DNA of 13,133 nucleotides from assembly GCA_945863785.1 (NCBI GenBank), contig CAMBAQ010000040.1, positions 1 through 13,133 of the forward strand. The letters run 5' to 3'. Made by a program: the position numbers and the translations under genes. The notes under the pieces are model-generated. The model was not told the DNA's origin. It saw nothing but the letters and a program-made list of their open reading frames with translations, and made no database searches. Positions 1 to 5,251 of this stretch are shown here, one piece after another. Numbering within the stretch: the stretch's first letter is position 1; each line of letters starts with the position of its first letter. Source of the DNA: Chthoniobacter flavus. Lineage in GTDB: Bacteria; Verrucomicrobiota; Verrucomicrobiia; Chthoniobacterales; Terrimicrobiaceae.

Positions 1-552
1 GAGGAAAGCTACGGGTATAGCGCTTCGGATTTTGTCCGCGACAAGGATGGCAACACCGCCGCCGTGCTCATCGCAGAAGCCGCCGCCTACGCCAAATCGC
101 GCGGCACCACGCTCGCGGGATTGATGGATGAGATCTTTGCCGAATTTGGCGTTTACCTTGAGCGCGGAGAATCTCTCACTATGGATGGAGCCGAAGGAGC
201 CGCGCAAATCAACAAGCTGGTAGCCTCCTATGCCTCGAACCCGCCTAAAGAAATGGACGGATCTCGCGTCGATTCGATTCGGAATTTCGCCACCGACACG
301 ATCCACGATGTGGAGGGCGACCTCATCCCTAGCGAGGCCATGATCATGGTGTCCCTCGCGGACGGACGCCGCGTGGCGATCCGCCCATCCGGCACGGAAC
401 CGAAAATCAAATATTACATGTTCGGTGTGCAGCGCCCTGCTCAGGCATCGCCCTCCAGCCCCACCGAGGTGGCTGAAGCCAAGAAAGCCGTTGCCGCCTC
501 GCTAGAATCCCTTTGGAAATGGCTCGGAGACGATGCTCGGGCCAGACTATAG
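1..552 (+). CDS. Phosphoglucomutase/phosphomannomutase family enzyme, C-terminal part (5' truncated)
   Basis: The window opens inside this gene; the reading frame is open from base 1 to TAG at 550-552, giving the last 183 residues. The first residues, EESYGY, match the sugar-binding loop of alpha-D-phosphohexomutases, and are followed by VRDKDG, the pattern of the PGM2/PgcA-like branch. Near the C-terminus RPSGTEPKIKYY (about bases 382-417) is the phosphate-binding loop of domain 4, which is intact. The family interconverts hexose 1- and 6-phosphates in the cytoplasm through a phosphoserine; the catalytic serine and metal loop lie upstream of the window. A glycogen debranching enzyme begins 72 bases downstream on the same strand, so a role in glucose-1-phosphate/glucose-6-phosphate interconversion is likely. 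Substrate preference (glucose or mannose) cannot be decided from this fragment. Confidence 0.9.
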   Translation, partial: EESYGYSASDFVRDKDGNTAAVLIAEAAAYAKSRGTTLAGLMDEIFAEFGVYLERGESLTMDGAEGAAQINKLVASYASNPPKEMDGSRVDSIRNFATDTIHDVEGDLIPSEAMIMVSLADGRRVAIRPSGTEPKIKYYMFGVQRPAQASPSSPTEVAEAKKAVAASLESLWKWLGDDARARL

Positions 553-624
553 TTCAATGAATCTGCGTATCTCGTCAAAGGCCGGCTTGCGGTCTGCTCC
601 GCTGGAATTACTATCCGCGCCTTA

Positions 625-2739
625 ATGAAATCATCCTTGGTCAAGACTCCGAAGACCGGAGACTACAAGTTAAGCTGCGGGCATCTTCTGCCCTTCGGCG
701 TGAGCCATGTGCCGACCGGCGTGAACTTCTCGATCTTCAGTGCCCATGCCACCGCCTGCACGCTTGTTCTCTTCAAGCCCAACATCGAAGCCCCTGTGGC
801 CGAAATCCCTTTCCCTCCAGAATACCGTCTCGGGCATGTTTGGGCGATGGTCGTGCATGATTTAGCCTTCGAAGATCTGGAATACGGATTCCGCTTCGAC
901 GGTCCCATGAGCCCGAGAGATGGTCATTTTTTCGACGTTTCAAAAATCCTCCTCGACCCCTATGCCCGAGAGATTGTCGGCCGAGAAGAGTGGATGGGCA
1001 AAACCTCGAACTCCCACAAACCCATCTTCCGCTCCCGAGTACCCGGCACGATCGAGGTGTTGGAACCCTGCCGCGTCCAGCGAGTCCAGAACAACGACCT
1101 CATCATTTACGAAATGCACCTCCGTGGCTTCACTCGCCACGAAAGCTCTGGAGTCAAAAACCCCGGAACCTTTGCTGGCCTAGCTGAAAAGGCGGCCTAC
1201 CTGAAAAACCTCGGTGTGAATTGCGTCGAACTCATGCCGGTTTTTGAGTTCGATGAGGCGGAAAACCAGCGCACGAATCCGATCACGGGCGACCCACTCT
1301 GCAACTACTGGGGGTATAGCACAGTCGGCTTCTTCGCTCCGAAAACCAGCTACGCCGCCGGAGCCCGTGATGGCCTCCCTGTGAGGGAAATGAAAGAGAT
1401 GGTGTCAGCGCTCCACAAGTCGGGCATCGAGGTCATGCTCGACGTTGTCTTTAATCACACGGCCGAAGGCGGCGCGGACGGACCCGTCTTTTCCTTCCGC
1501 GGCATCGATAACAAAACTTGGTATATCCTCGACGAGAAGGGCGCCTTCGCGAACTACTCGGGCTGTGGAAACACGGTGAACTGCAACTATCCCGCCGTTC
1601 GCGAATTCGTCATCAACTGCCTCCGCTACTGGGCGGCGGAATACCATATCGACGGATTCCGCTTCGACCTTGCTTCCATTCTGGGACGCGACACCAAGGG
1701 GGCCCCGCTGGCGAATCCCCCTCTCTTGGAATTTCTCGCGCACGATCCCGTGCTAGCCGACTGCAAGCTCGTCGCTGAGGCCTGGGATGCCGGTGGCCTC
1801 TATCAAGTCGGCAATTTCCCCGCCTACGGGCGTTGGATGGAATGGAACGGCAAATACCGCGACTGCGCACGACGCTTCCTCAAAGGCGATCCCGGCATGG
1901 TCGGTGAAATGGTGCAACGCATCATGGGCTCGCCCGACCTCTACGCTGCCGCCGGACGCAAACCCACGGCCAGCGTGAACTTCATCACCTGCCATGACGG
2001 CTTCACCCTGCGGGATTTATTTTCCTACAACGGCAAGCACAACCTCGAAAACGGGGAAACCAACAACGACGGGTCGAACGACAATCTCAGTTGGAATTGC
2101 GGCACGGAGGGCCCGGCAAATGACGCCGACACTCTCGAGCTTCGCCTCCGACACAGCAAAAATGCCATGGCACTTCTGATGGTCAGCCAAGGTGTCCCCA
2201 TGCTCTCCATGGGCGATGAGTGCGGACGCACCCAGCGCGGCAACAACAATGCCTACTGCCACGATGCCGACTGGAATTGGATGAACTGGGAGCCCGACGA
2301 AGACGGCAAAAAGCTCCTGCGCTTCACCAAAGCCATGATCGCCTTCCGTAAGAATAATGCGGTTCTTCGCCAGACAGAGTTCCTCAGCGAACGTGACCAA
2401 GTCGGTAGCGGGTATCCAGACATCAGTTGGCATGGCGTGCTCCCTTGGCATCCCGATTGGACTCCGGGAAGCCGCTCGATGGCCTTCATGCTTTGCGGGC
2501 GCCATAGTCAGGCGATCGGCGGGAACCATCAATTCATCTACGTTGTTTGCAATATGTATTACCAGCCCCTGACTTTTGGCCTTCCGGTGCTTCCGAAGAC
2601 CATGCGGTGGCACCGCTTTACGGATACCGGGCTTCCCGAACCGACGGACGTTTGTCCAATCGGCAAAGAGGAACAACTCACGAATCAGAAGAGCTATTCG
2701 GCTCGCGAATGGTCCATCGCCATCCTCGTTGGAAAATAA
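625..2739 (+). CDS. glgX: Glycogen debranching enzyme, GlgX/isoamylase type (GH13)
   Basis: This 704-residue protein is close to the usual length of GlgX/TreX enzymes, which hydrolyse alpha-1,6 branch points of glycogen or limit dextrins in the cytoplasm. Residues about 18-110 resemble the N-terminal CBM48 domain (GVNFSIFSAHAT). A GH13 barrel follows with all catalytic regions visible: DVVFNHT at 273-279, DGFRFD with the nucleophile D348, the acid/base E385 in VAEAWD, and the transition-state stabiliser D458 in TCHDG. The SGCGNTVNCNYP stretch before the nucleophile is typical of the isoamylase/GlgX group. The ATG at 625 has no Shine-Dalgarno sequence in front of it, like most genes here. The preceding phosphohexomutase gene supports a glycogen-use role. 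GlgX and bacterial isoamylase are hard to separate by eye, so the symbol is less certain than the family. Confidence 0.92.
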   Translation: MKSSLVKTPKTGDYKLSCGHLLPFGVSHVPTGVNFSIFSAHATACTLVLFKPNIEAPVAEIPFPPEYRLGHVWAMVVHDLAFEDLEYGFRFDGPMSPRDGHFFDVSKILLDPYAREIVGREEWMGKTSNSHKPIFRSRVPGTIEVLEPCRVQRVQNNDLIIYEMHLRGFTRHESSGVKNPGTFAGLAEKAAYLKNLGVNCVELMPVFEFDEAENQRTNPITGDPLCNYWGYSTVGFFAPKTSYAAGARDGLPVREMKEMVSALHKSGIEVMLDVVFNHTAEGGADGPVFSFRGIDNKTWYILDEKGAFANYSGCGNTVNCNYPAVREFVINCLRYWAAEYHIDGFRFDLASILGRDTKGAPLANPPLLEFLAHDPVLADCKLVAEAWDAGGLYQVGNFPAYGRWMEWNGKYRDCARRFLKGDPGMVGEMVQRIMGSPDLYAAAGRKPTASVNFITCHDGFTLRDLFSYNGKHNLENGETNNDGSNDNLSWNCGTEGPANDADTLELRLRHSKNAMALLMVSQGVPMLSMGDECGRTQRGNNNAYCHDADWNWMNWEPDEDGKKLLRFTKAMIAFRKNNAVLRQTEFLSERDQVGSGYPDISWHGVLPWHPDWTPGSRSMAFMLCGRHSQAIGGNHQFIYVVCNMYYQPLTFGLPVLPKTMRWHRFTDTGLPEPTDVCPIGKEEQLTNQKSYSAREWSIAILVGK

Positions 2740-2927
2740 CTTTCCATGATCGAAGCCGTTACCACCGAATCGCAAAACACAAACCGGGAATCTCTCTTTT
2801 TGTTTACGCCATCCACCCCGCGCCCCACTAATCGCATTCCTGGTGATTTTTTATTAAAGATTACCCTTGCGCTTTCCGTGCGGCTTGGCTACTTATCTCG
2901 CCCCTTATCTTGAAAACCAACAAGCTC

Positions 2928-3674
2928 ATGGCTAAAAAATCTAAACCACCTGCTAAGGCAAAAGCCGCCGCGAAGGCAACCAAGCCTGTTGCCAAAGCCA
3001 AGCCTGTTGCCAAAGCCAAGCCTGTTGCCAAAGCCAAGCCTGTTGCCAAAGCCAAGCCCGTTGCCAAAGCCAAGCCCGTTGCCAAAGCCAAGCCCGTTGC
3101 CAAAGCCAAGCCCGTTGCTAAAGCCACGCCCGTTGCCAAAGCTCCCGTCAAAAAAGAAGCCAAGCTCATCACCGTCGTAAGAATAAAGAGCAAGCCCGTC
3201 TTGAAAGTGACTGGCTGGGTGGCCAAGCAACGCGAACGACTCCTTGCCCTTAAAGATACCCTTCTTGATTCGATGATTGGTGTCGGCAAAGACTCCCTTC
3301 GCTCCCGAGCCGATGGCAGTGAAGCCTCCGCTTTTGGAATGCACACAGCGGATGCAGGCAGCGATGCCTATGACCGCGATTTCGCCCTCAGCCTCCTTTC
3401 TCAGGAGCGCGATTCTCTTTTTGAAATTGATGCCGCTCTCAAGAAAATCGAGACCGGCAACTACGGCAACTGTGAGATGTCCGGAAAACCGATCCCCCAC
3501 GCCCGCCTAGAAGCTCTTCCCTTCGCCCGCTACACCGTGGAGTGTCAGTCCGAGTTGGAAAAAACCAACCGCCTCACCCGCGTTCGTCAGCCGGTCACAT
3601 CCCTCTTCGGCCTCGGTGAGGAAGAAGGCGGCGAATCCGAAGAAGAGGAAACCACCACGGAAACCAAAGAATAA
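2928..3674 (+). CDS. DksA/TraR-family protein with a histone-H1-like lysine/alanine/proline repeat tail
   Basis: From the ATG at 2928 the product is 248 residues; an in-frame TTG at 2910 would add six. Three parts are visible. Residues about 1-80 are very basic and low in complexity, with eight KPVAKA units plus one TPVAKA at 19-72, resembling histone H1, AlgP or HctB tails. Residues about 140-215 match the DksA/TraR C-terminal region: a helix with LSLLSQERDSLFEIDAALKK, then ETGNYGNCEMSGKPIPHARL and a Cys six residues after FARY. Only C182 and C206 remain of the four zinc ligands; S185 and E209 sit where the partner cysteines would be. The last 20 residues or so are strongly acidic. DksA proteins bind in the RNA polymerase secondary channel with ppGpp; whether this one does, or binds nucleic acid through its tail, is inference. 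rpmG starts six bases after its stop, so it probably leads a ribosomal-protein operon. Confidence 0.85.
   Translation: MAKKSKPPAKAKAAAKATKPVAKAKPVAKAKPVAKAKPVAKAKPVAKAKPVAKAKPVAKAKPVAKATPVAKAPVKKEAKLITVVRIKSKPVLKVTGWVAKQRERLLALKDTLLDSMIGVGKDSLRSRADGSEASAFGMHTADAGSDAYDRDFALSLLSQERDSLFEIDAALKKIETGNYGNCEMSGKPIPHARLEALPFARYTVECQSELEKTNRLTRVRQPVTSLFGLGEEEGGESEEEETTTETKE
2982..3143 (+). repeat. Nine tandem 18-bp coding repeats (KPVAKA)
   Basis: Nine consecutive 18-bp units of the form AAGCCYGTTGCCAAAGCC run without interruption inside the DksA-like gene. Units 1-4 (2982-3053) have CCT for proline and units 5-9 (3054-3143) have CCC. Unit 8 has GCT in place of GCC, and unit 9 begins with ACG (Thr) and ends in GCT. 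The near-identity at DNA level, grouped by variant, suggests recent duplication by slippage or unequal crossover rather than old protein-level selection alone. The repeat also keeps other frames open, which creates spurious ORFs on both strands. Confidence 0.97.
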
Positions 3675-3680
3675 TCAATT

Positions 3681-3854
3681 ATGGCACAGGAAAACATCAC
3701 ACTCGAGTGCACTGAAGCGAGAGCCGAGGGCAAACCCCCATCCCGCTACATCACGACGCGCAACAAAAAAAGCCCGCGCACTCCGACCCGTCTCGAAAAG
3801 AAAAAATACAACCCCCATCTCAACCGACACACGCTTCACCGCGAAATCAAATAA
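3681..3854 (+). CDS. rpmG: 50S ribosomal protein L33, zinc-free form
   Basis: This 57-residue ORF begins ATG GCA CAG and ends TAA at 3852-3854. It reads MAQENITLECTEAR, then SRYITTRNKK, then RLEKKKYNPHLNRHTLHREIK, which is the L33 pattern (start, RNYxTxKNK, LELKKY, KHTxHRE). L33 lies near the E site of the large subunit. Zinc-binding (C+) L33 has two CxxC pairs; here only C10 of the first remains (CTEA) and the second pair is replaced by YNPHLN, so no zinc site can form. An insertion of about six residues (AEGKPP region) replaces the first knuckle. It is six bases from the DksA-like gene upstream and six from rpsR downstream, so the three are probably co-transcribed. Confidence 0.92.
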   Translation: MAQENITLECTEARAEGKPPSRYITTRNKKSPRTPTRLEKKKYNPHLNRHTLHREIK

Positions 3855-3860
3855 CACGCT

Positions 3861-4100
3861 ATGCAGCCCAAAACTCCACAACGCCGCTCCAACTTCCGCC
3901 GCGCCAACCGCACGATGCCGCGCCGCCGAATCGATATCAACATCGAGGCGATCGACTACAAAAATCCCGATTTACTCAAGCGTTTCGTGACCGAAAGCGG
4001 TAAGATCCTACCACGTCGCATCACGGGAATGTCGGCCAGACTCCATCGCAAGATCACCCGCGAGGTCAAACGTGCCCGCGCCGTGCTCTTGATGAAATAA
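3861..4100 (+). CDS. rpsR: 30S ribosomal protein S18
   Basis: The 79-residue product has the S18 core: IDYKNPDLLKRFVTESGKILPRR (about residues 31-53) followed by ITGMSARLHRKITREVKRARAVLLM. S18 binds S6 in the platform of the small subunit. The arginine-rich N-terminal tail (PQRRSNFRRANRTMPRRR) is normal for the family. The ATG at 3861 follows the rpmG stop by six bases and has no Shine-Dalgarno sequence, suggesting translation coupled to rpmG. S6, single-strand binding protein and L9, its frequent neighbours in other bacteria, are not here. Confidence 0.96.
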   Translation: MQPKTPQRRSNFRRANRTMPRRRIDINIEAIDYKNPDLLKRFVTESGKILPRRITGMSARLHRKITREVKRARAVLLMK

Positions 4101-4115
4101 GTCTCCCTGGCCACT

Positions 4116-4137
4116 CCGCGAGGTTCCACCCTCGCGG
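4116..4137 (+). other. GC-rich hairpin after rpsR
   Basis: CCGCGAGG at 4116-4123 and CCTCGCGG at 4130-4137 form a perfect 8-bp stem with a TTCCAC loop, 15 bases after the rpsR stop. No T-run follows it directly, so it may protect the mRNA 3' end or cause pausing rather than act as an intrinsic terminator. Confidence 0.6.
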
Positions 4138-4143
4138 GATGGG

Positions 4144-4183
4144 CCAACCTGAGTCTCGCAACCACGAAAGGTTGGAAACTCAG
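4144..4183 (+). other. Interlocked inverted repeats, possible H-type pseudoknot
   Basis: CCAACCT (4144-4150) pairs with AGGTTGG (4169-4175). CTGAGT (4149-4154) pairs with ACTCAG (4178-4183). The second pair starts inside the loop of the first and ends outside it, so the stems are either alternatives or a pseudoknot in which GAGT (4151-4154) pairs with ACTC. It lies in the rpsR 3' untranslated region. Confidence 0.4.
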
Positions 4184-4202
4184 TCATATAAAAAACAATA
4201 AA

Positions 4203-4234
4203 AAGTCCGCCTAACAAAAGGCAGGCTTGATTTT
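4203..4234 (+). terminator. Probable intrinsic terminator of the DksA-like/rpmG/rpsR unit
   Basis: AAGTCCGCCT (4203-4212) pairs with AGGCAGGCTT (4219-4228) across an AACAAA loop, with one C-A mismatch and one G-T wobble. The sequence GATTTTAG follows. The A-rich stretch before it would give some T-run activity on the other strand too. It lies about 27 bases before the next gene. Confidence 0.5.
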
Positions 4235-4261
4235 AGCTGAAATTTTATCACTCTCGCCGAA

Positions 4262-4759
4262 ATGAAAACGCTTTCGATCACACTAGCCATTGTTGCCACG
4301 CTTGTTCTTTCCGCATGTAACAAAAAGAAACCAAAAGAATTCGCAGGTGTTGATGGAGATTTTGTCAACAGCACGCCACTCGGCGAACGTTTCGAAGGGG
4401 CTAACTTTTTCAGCGACTCCGTTGCACGTGGTAAATTTTCTCCCGTCCATTTTGGTTACGACAGCTACGTTGTTTCGCCAGAAGAAACCACCAAGGTTCA
4501 GTCCGTAGCCGAATCAATGAAAAGCTCGTCTGGGAAAGTCATCATTGCCGGGTTCACTGATGAACGCGGAACACAGGAATACAATCGCGGTCTCGGCGAG
4601 CGCCGCGCCCAAGCCGTTCGCCAATCTCTCATTGATTCCGGCGTGAATGCCGATCTCATCCAAACGGTCAGCTTCGGTAGTGAGATGCCTGCAGATCCAG
4701 CCAGCACCGAGCAAGCCTGGGCACTCAACCGCCGCGCTGAATTCGGCGTAGTTAAGTAA
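4262..4759 (+). CDS. pal: Pal-like OmpA-family peptidoglycan-associated lipoprotein
   Basis: The 165-residue product starts with MKTLSITLAIVATLVLSAC, a lipoprotein signal peptide with lipobox L16-S17-A18-C19; N20 at position +2 fits outer-membrane sorting. A short linker leads to an OmpA C-terminal domain from about residue 60: VHFGYDSYVVSPEE, then GFTDERGTQEYNRGLGERRA with D100 and R102, and NRRAEF at 156-161. These are the residues that bind meso-diaminopimelate in peptidoglycan. Pal normally works with TolA/B/Q/R to hold the outer membrane to the cell wall during division; no tol genes are visible, so the symbol rests on sequence pattern alone. Other small OmpA-like lipoproteins are an alternative. 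A terminator-like hairpin precedes it, so it is probably transcribed on its own. Confidence 0.88.
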   Translation: MKTLSITLAIVATLVLSACNKKKPKEFAGVDGDFVNSTPLGERFEGANFFSDSVARGKFSPVHFGYDSYVVSPEETTKVQSVAESMKSSSGKVIIAGFTDERGTQEYNRGLGERRAQAVRQSLIDSGVNADLIQTVSFGSEMPADPASTEQAWALNRRAEFGVVK

Positions 4760-4766
4760 AAAGCCA

Positions 4767-4807
4767 CCCAGCCCGCTGGGACTGATCCGGCCCATTGGCT
4801 TTGGGCC
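4767..4807 (+). terminator. Tandem hairpins after pal
   Basis: CCCAG (4767-4771) pairs with CTGGG (4776-4780) over a 4-base loop. GGCCCA (4789-4794) pairs with TGGGCC (4802-4807) over TTGGCTT. A pyrimidine-rich TCTCGTCTCTTTCT follows. It starts seven bases after the pal stop codon, which favours a terminator role although the T-run is broken. Confidence 0.45.
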
Positions 4808-4946
4808 TCTCGTCTCTTTCTAAAGAGTTCCAATTTGTTGCCGGCATTCGCGTGTCCACACGAGGATGGTAGATAGCTACGCTTCCCTCCATCGATACCC
4901 ACGACCTTCGTTTTCATTTTTAAAAGGCATCGTGAAAATGAGGCAT

Positions 4947-4963
4947 AAAGCAGCTTGCTTTTT
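4947..4963 (+). terminator. Small terminator-like hairpin
   Basis: AAAGCA (4947-4952), loop GCT and TGCTTT (4956-4961) form a 6-bp stem that runs into a short T-run (TTTTT at 4959-4963). The stem is short and AT-rich, so this is weak. It could end a read-through transcript from pal or a small RNA lying in 4810-4946. Confidence 0.25.
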
Positions 4964-5013
4964 GTATTATATCAATGGCTGCTAGTTTTAAATTTTAGCG
5001 AGCCGTTTGCACT

Positions 5014-5075
5014 TGTAGCGGCGTCTCTATGAGCGCCGAATCGTTGCCCATCGGCGGTCGCAGACCGCCGCTACA
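5014..5075. repeat. REPIN-like palindromic intergenic element
   Basis: A 62-bp element bounded by 10-bp inverted termini, TGTAGCGGCG (5014-5023) and CGCCGCTACA (5066-5075). Each end also folds on its own. On the left CGGCG-T-CTC (5019-5027) pairs with GAGCGCCG (5031-5038) with one bulged T. On the right CGGCGGTC (5052-5059) pairs with GACCGCCG (5063-5070) over a GCA loop. Two inverted REP-like hairpins joined by a short spacer is the layout of REPINs, which are mobilised in trans by RAYT transposases in other bacteria. GTAGCGGCGG-type repeats are, to my recollection, common between genes in Verrucomicrobiota; no second copy is in this window. Confidence 0.65.
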
Positions 5076-5177
5076 GAATGAGTCAAAAAGTATTCAGCTT
5101 TTGGTATTAGCCTCGGAAGCGCTGGGATCCTGAAGTTGATGCCCTTTTAAAAAAATCACCCCGTTTACCGATGGTGG

Positions 5178-5207
5178 TTCAAAATGGGATTTTGTTTAAT
5201 CTATCTT
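5178..5207 (+). promoter_or_regulatory. Possible sigma-70-type promoter of the phosphatase/grpE/dnaJ/nnr operon
   Basis: TTCAAA (5178-5183) and TATCTT (5202-5207) are separated by 18 bases; each matches 4 of 6 consensus positions. It would give a leader of about 38 bases before the ATG at 5252. No CIRCE element or other heat-shock operator is seen beside it. Confidence 0.3.
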
Positions 5208-5251
5208 GCCTGCGGGCGGAGGATTCGGAAAGCTAGGCGACTTCGGTTCCC

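Larger units (their letters stand above)
4760..5251. other. 492-base intergenic region between pal and the phosphatase operon
   Basis: I find no convincing gene here on either strand. It holds the pal hairpins (4767-4807), an AT-richer stretch with a small hairpin (4947-4961), a 62-bp palindromic repeat (5014-5075) and a possible promoter (5178-5207). The stretch 4808-4945 does not show the signatures of tmRNA, SRP RNA, RNase P RNA or 6S RNA that I could recognise by eye. Confidence 0.6.

Noticed and set aside
2017..2775. 252-codon open frame on the minus strand opposite glgX
   Set aside because: It lies fully antisense to well-supported GH13 coding sequence, shows no family motif, and its openness follows from codon bias on the other strand.
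2867..2895. Promoter TTGCGC-17-TACTTA upstream of the DksA-like gene
   Set aside because: Spacing is right, but the -35 has only 3 and the -10 only 2 matches to consensus, which is what chance would give.
2982..3143. CRISPR-like array
   Set aside because: The 18-bp units are contiguous with no spacers and are in-frame coding repeats.
2861..3500. Minus-strand frames of 161 and 203 codons with LATG and GLGFGN repeats
   Set aside because: They are mirror readings of the 18-bp repeat; the plus frame has the DksA-like core, an operon position and sensible spacing.
3616..3990. 124-codon plus-strand frame across the end of the DksA-like gene, rpmG and rpsR
   Set aside because: It overlaps three recognised genes in another frame and has no recognisable domain.
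4498..4917. Minus-strand frame beginning MKTKVVGIDGGKRS, which recalls the start of IS110-type transposases
   Set aside because: Only about 12 residues look suggestive, no later transposase motif appears, and most of the frame is antisense to pal.
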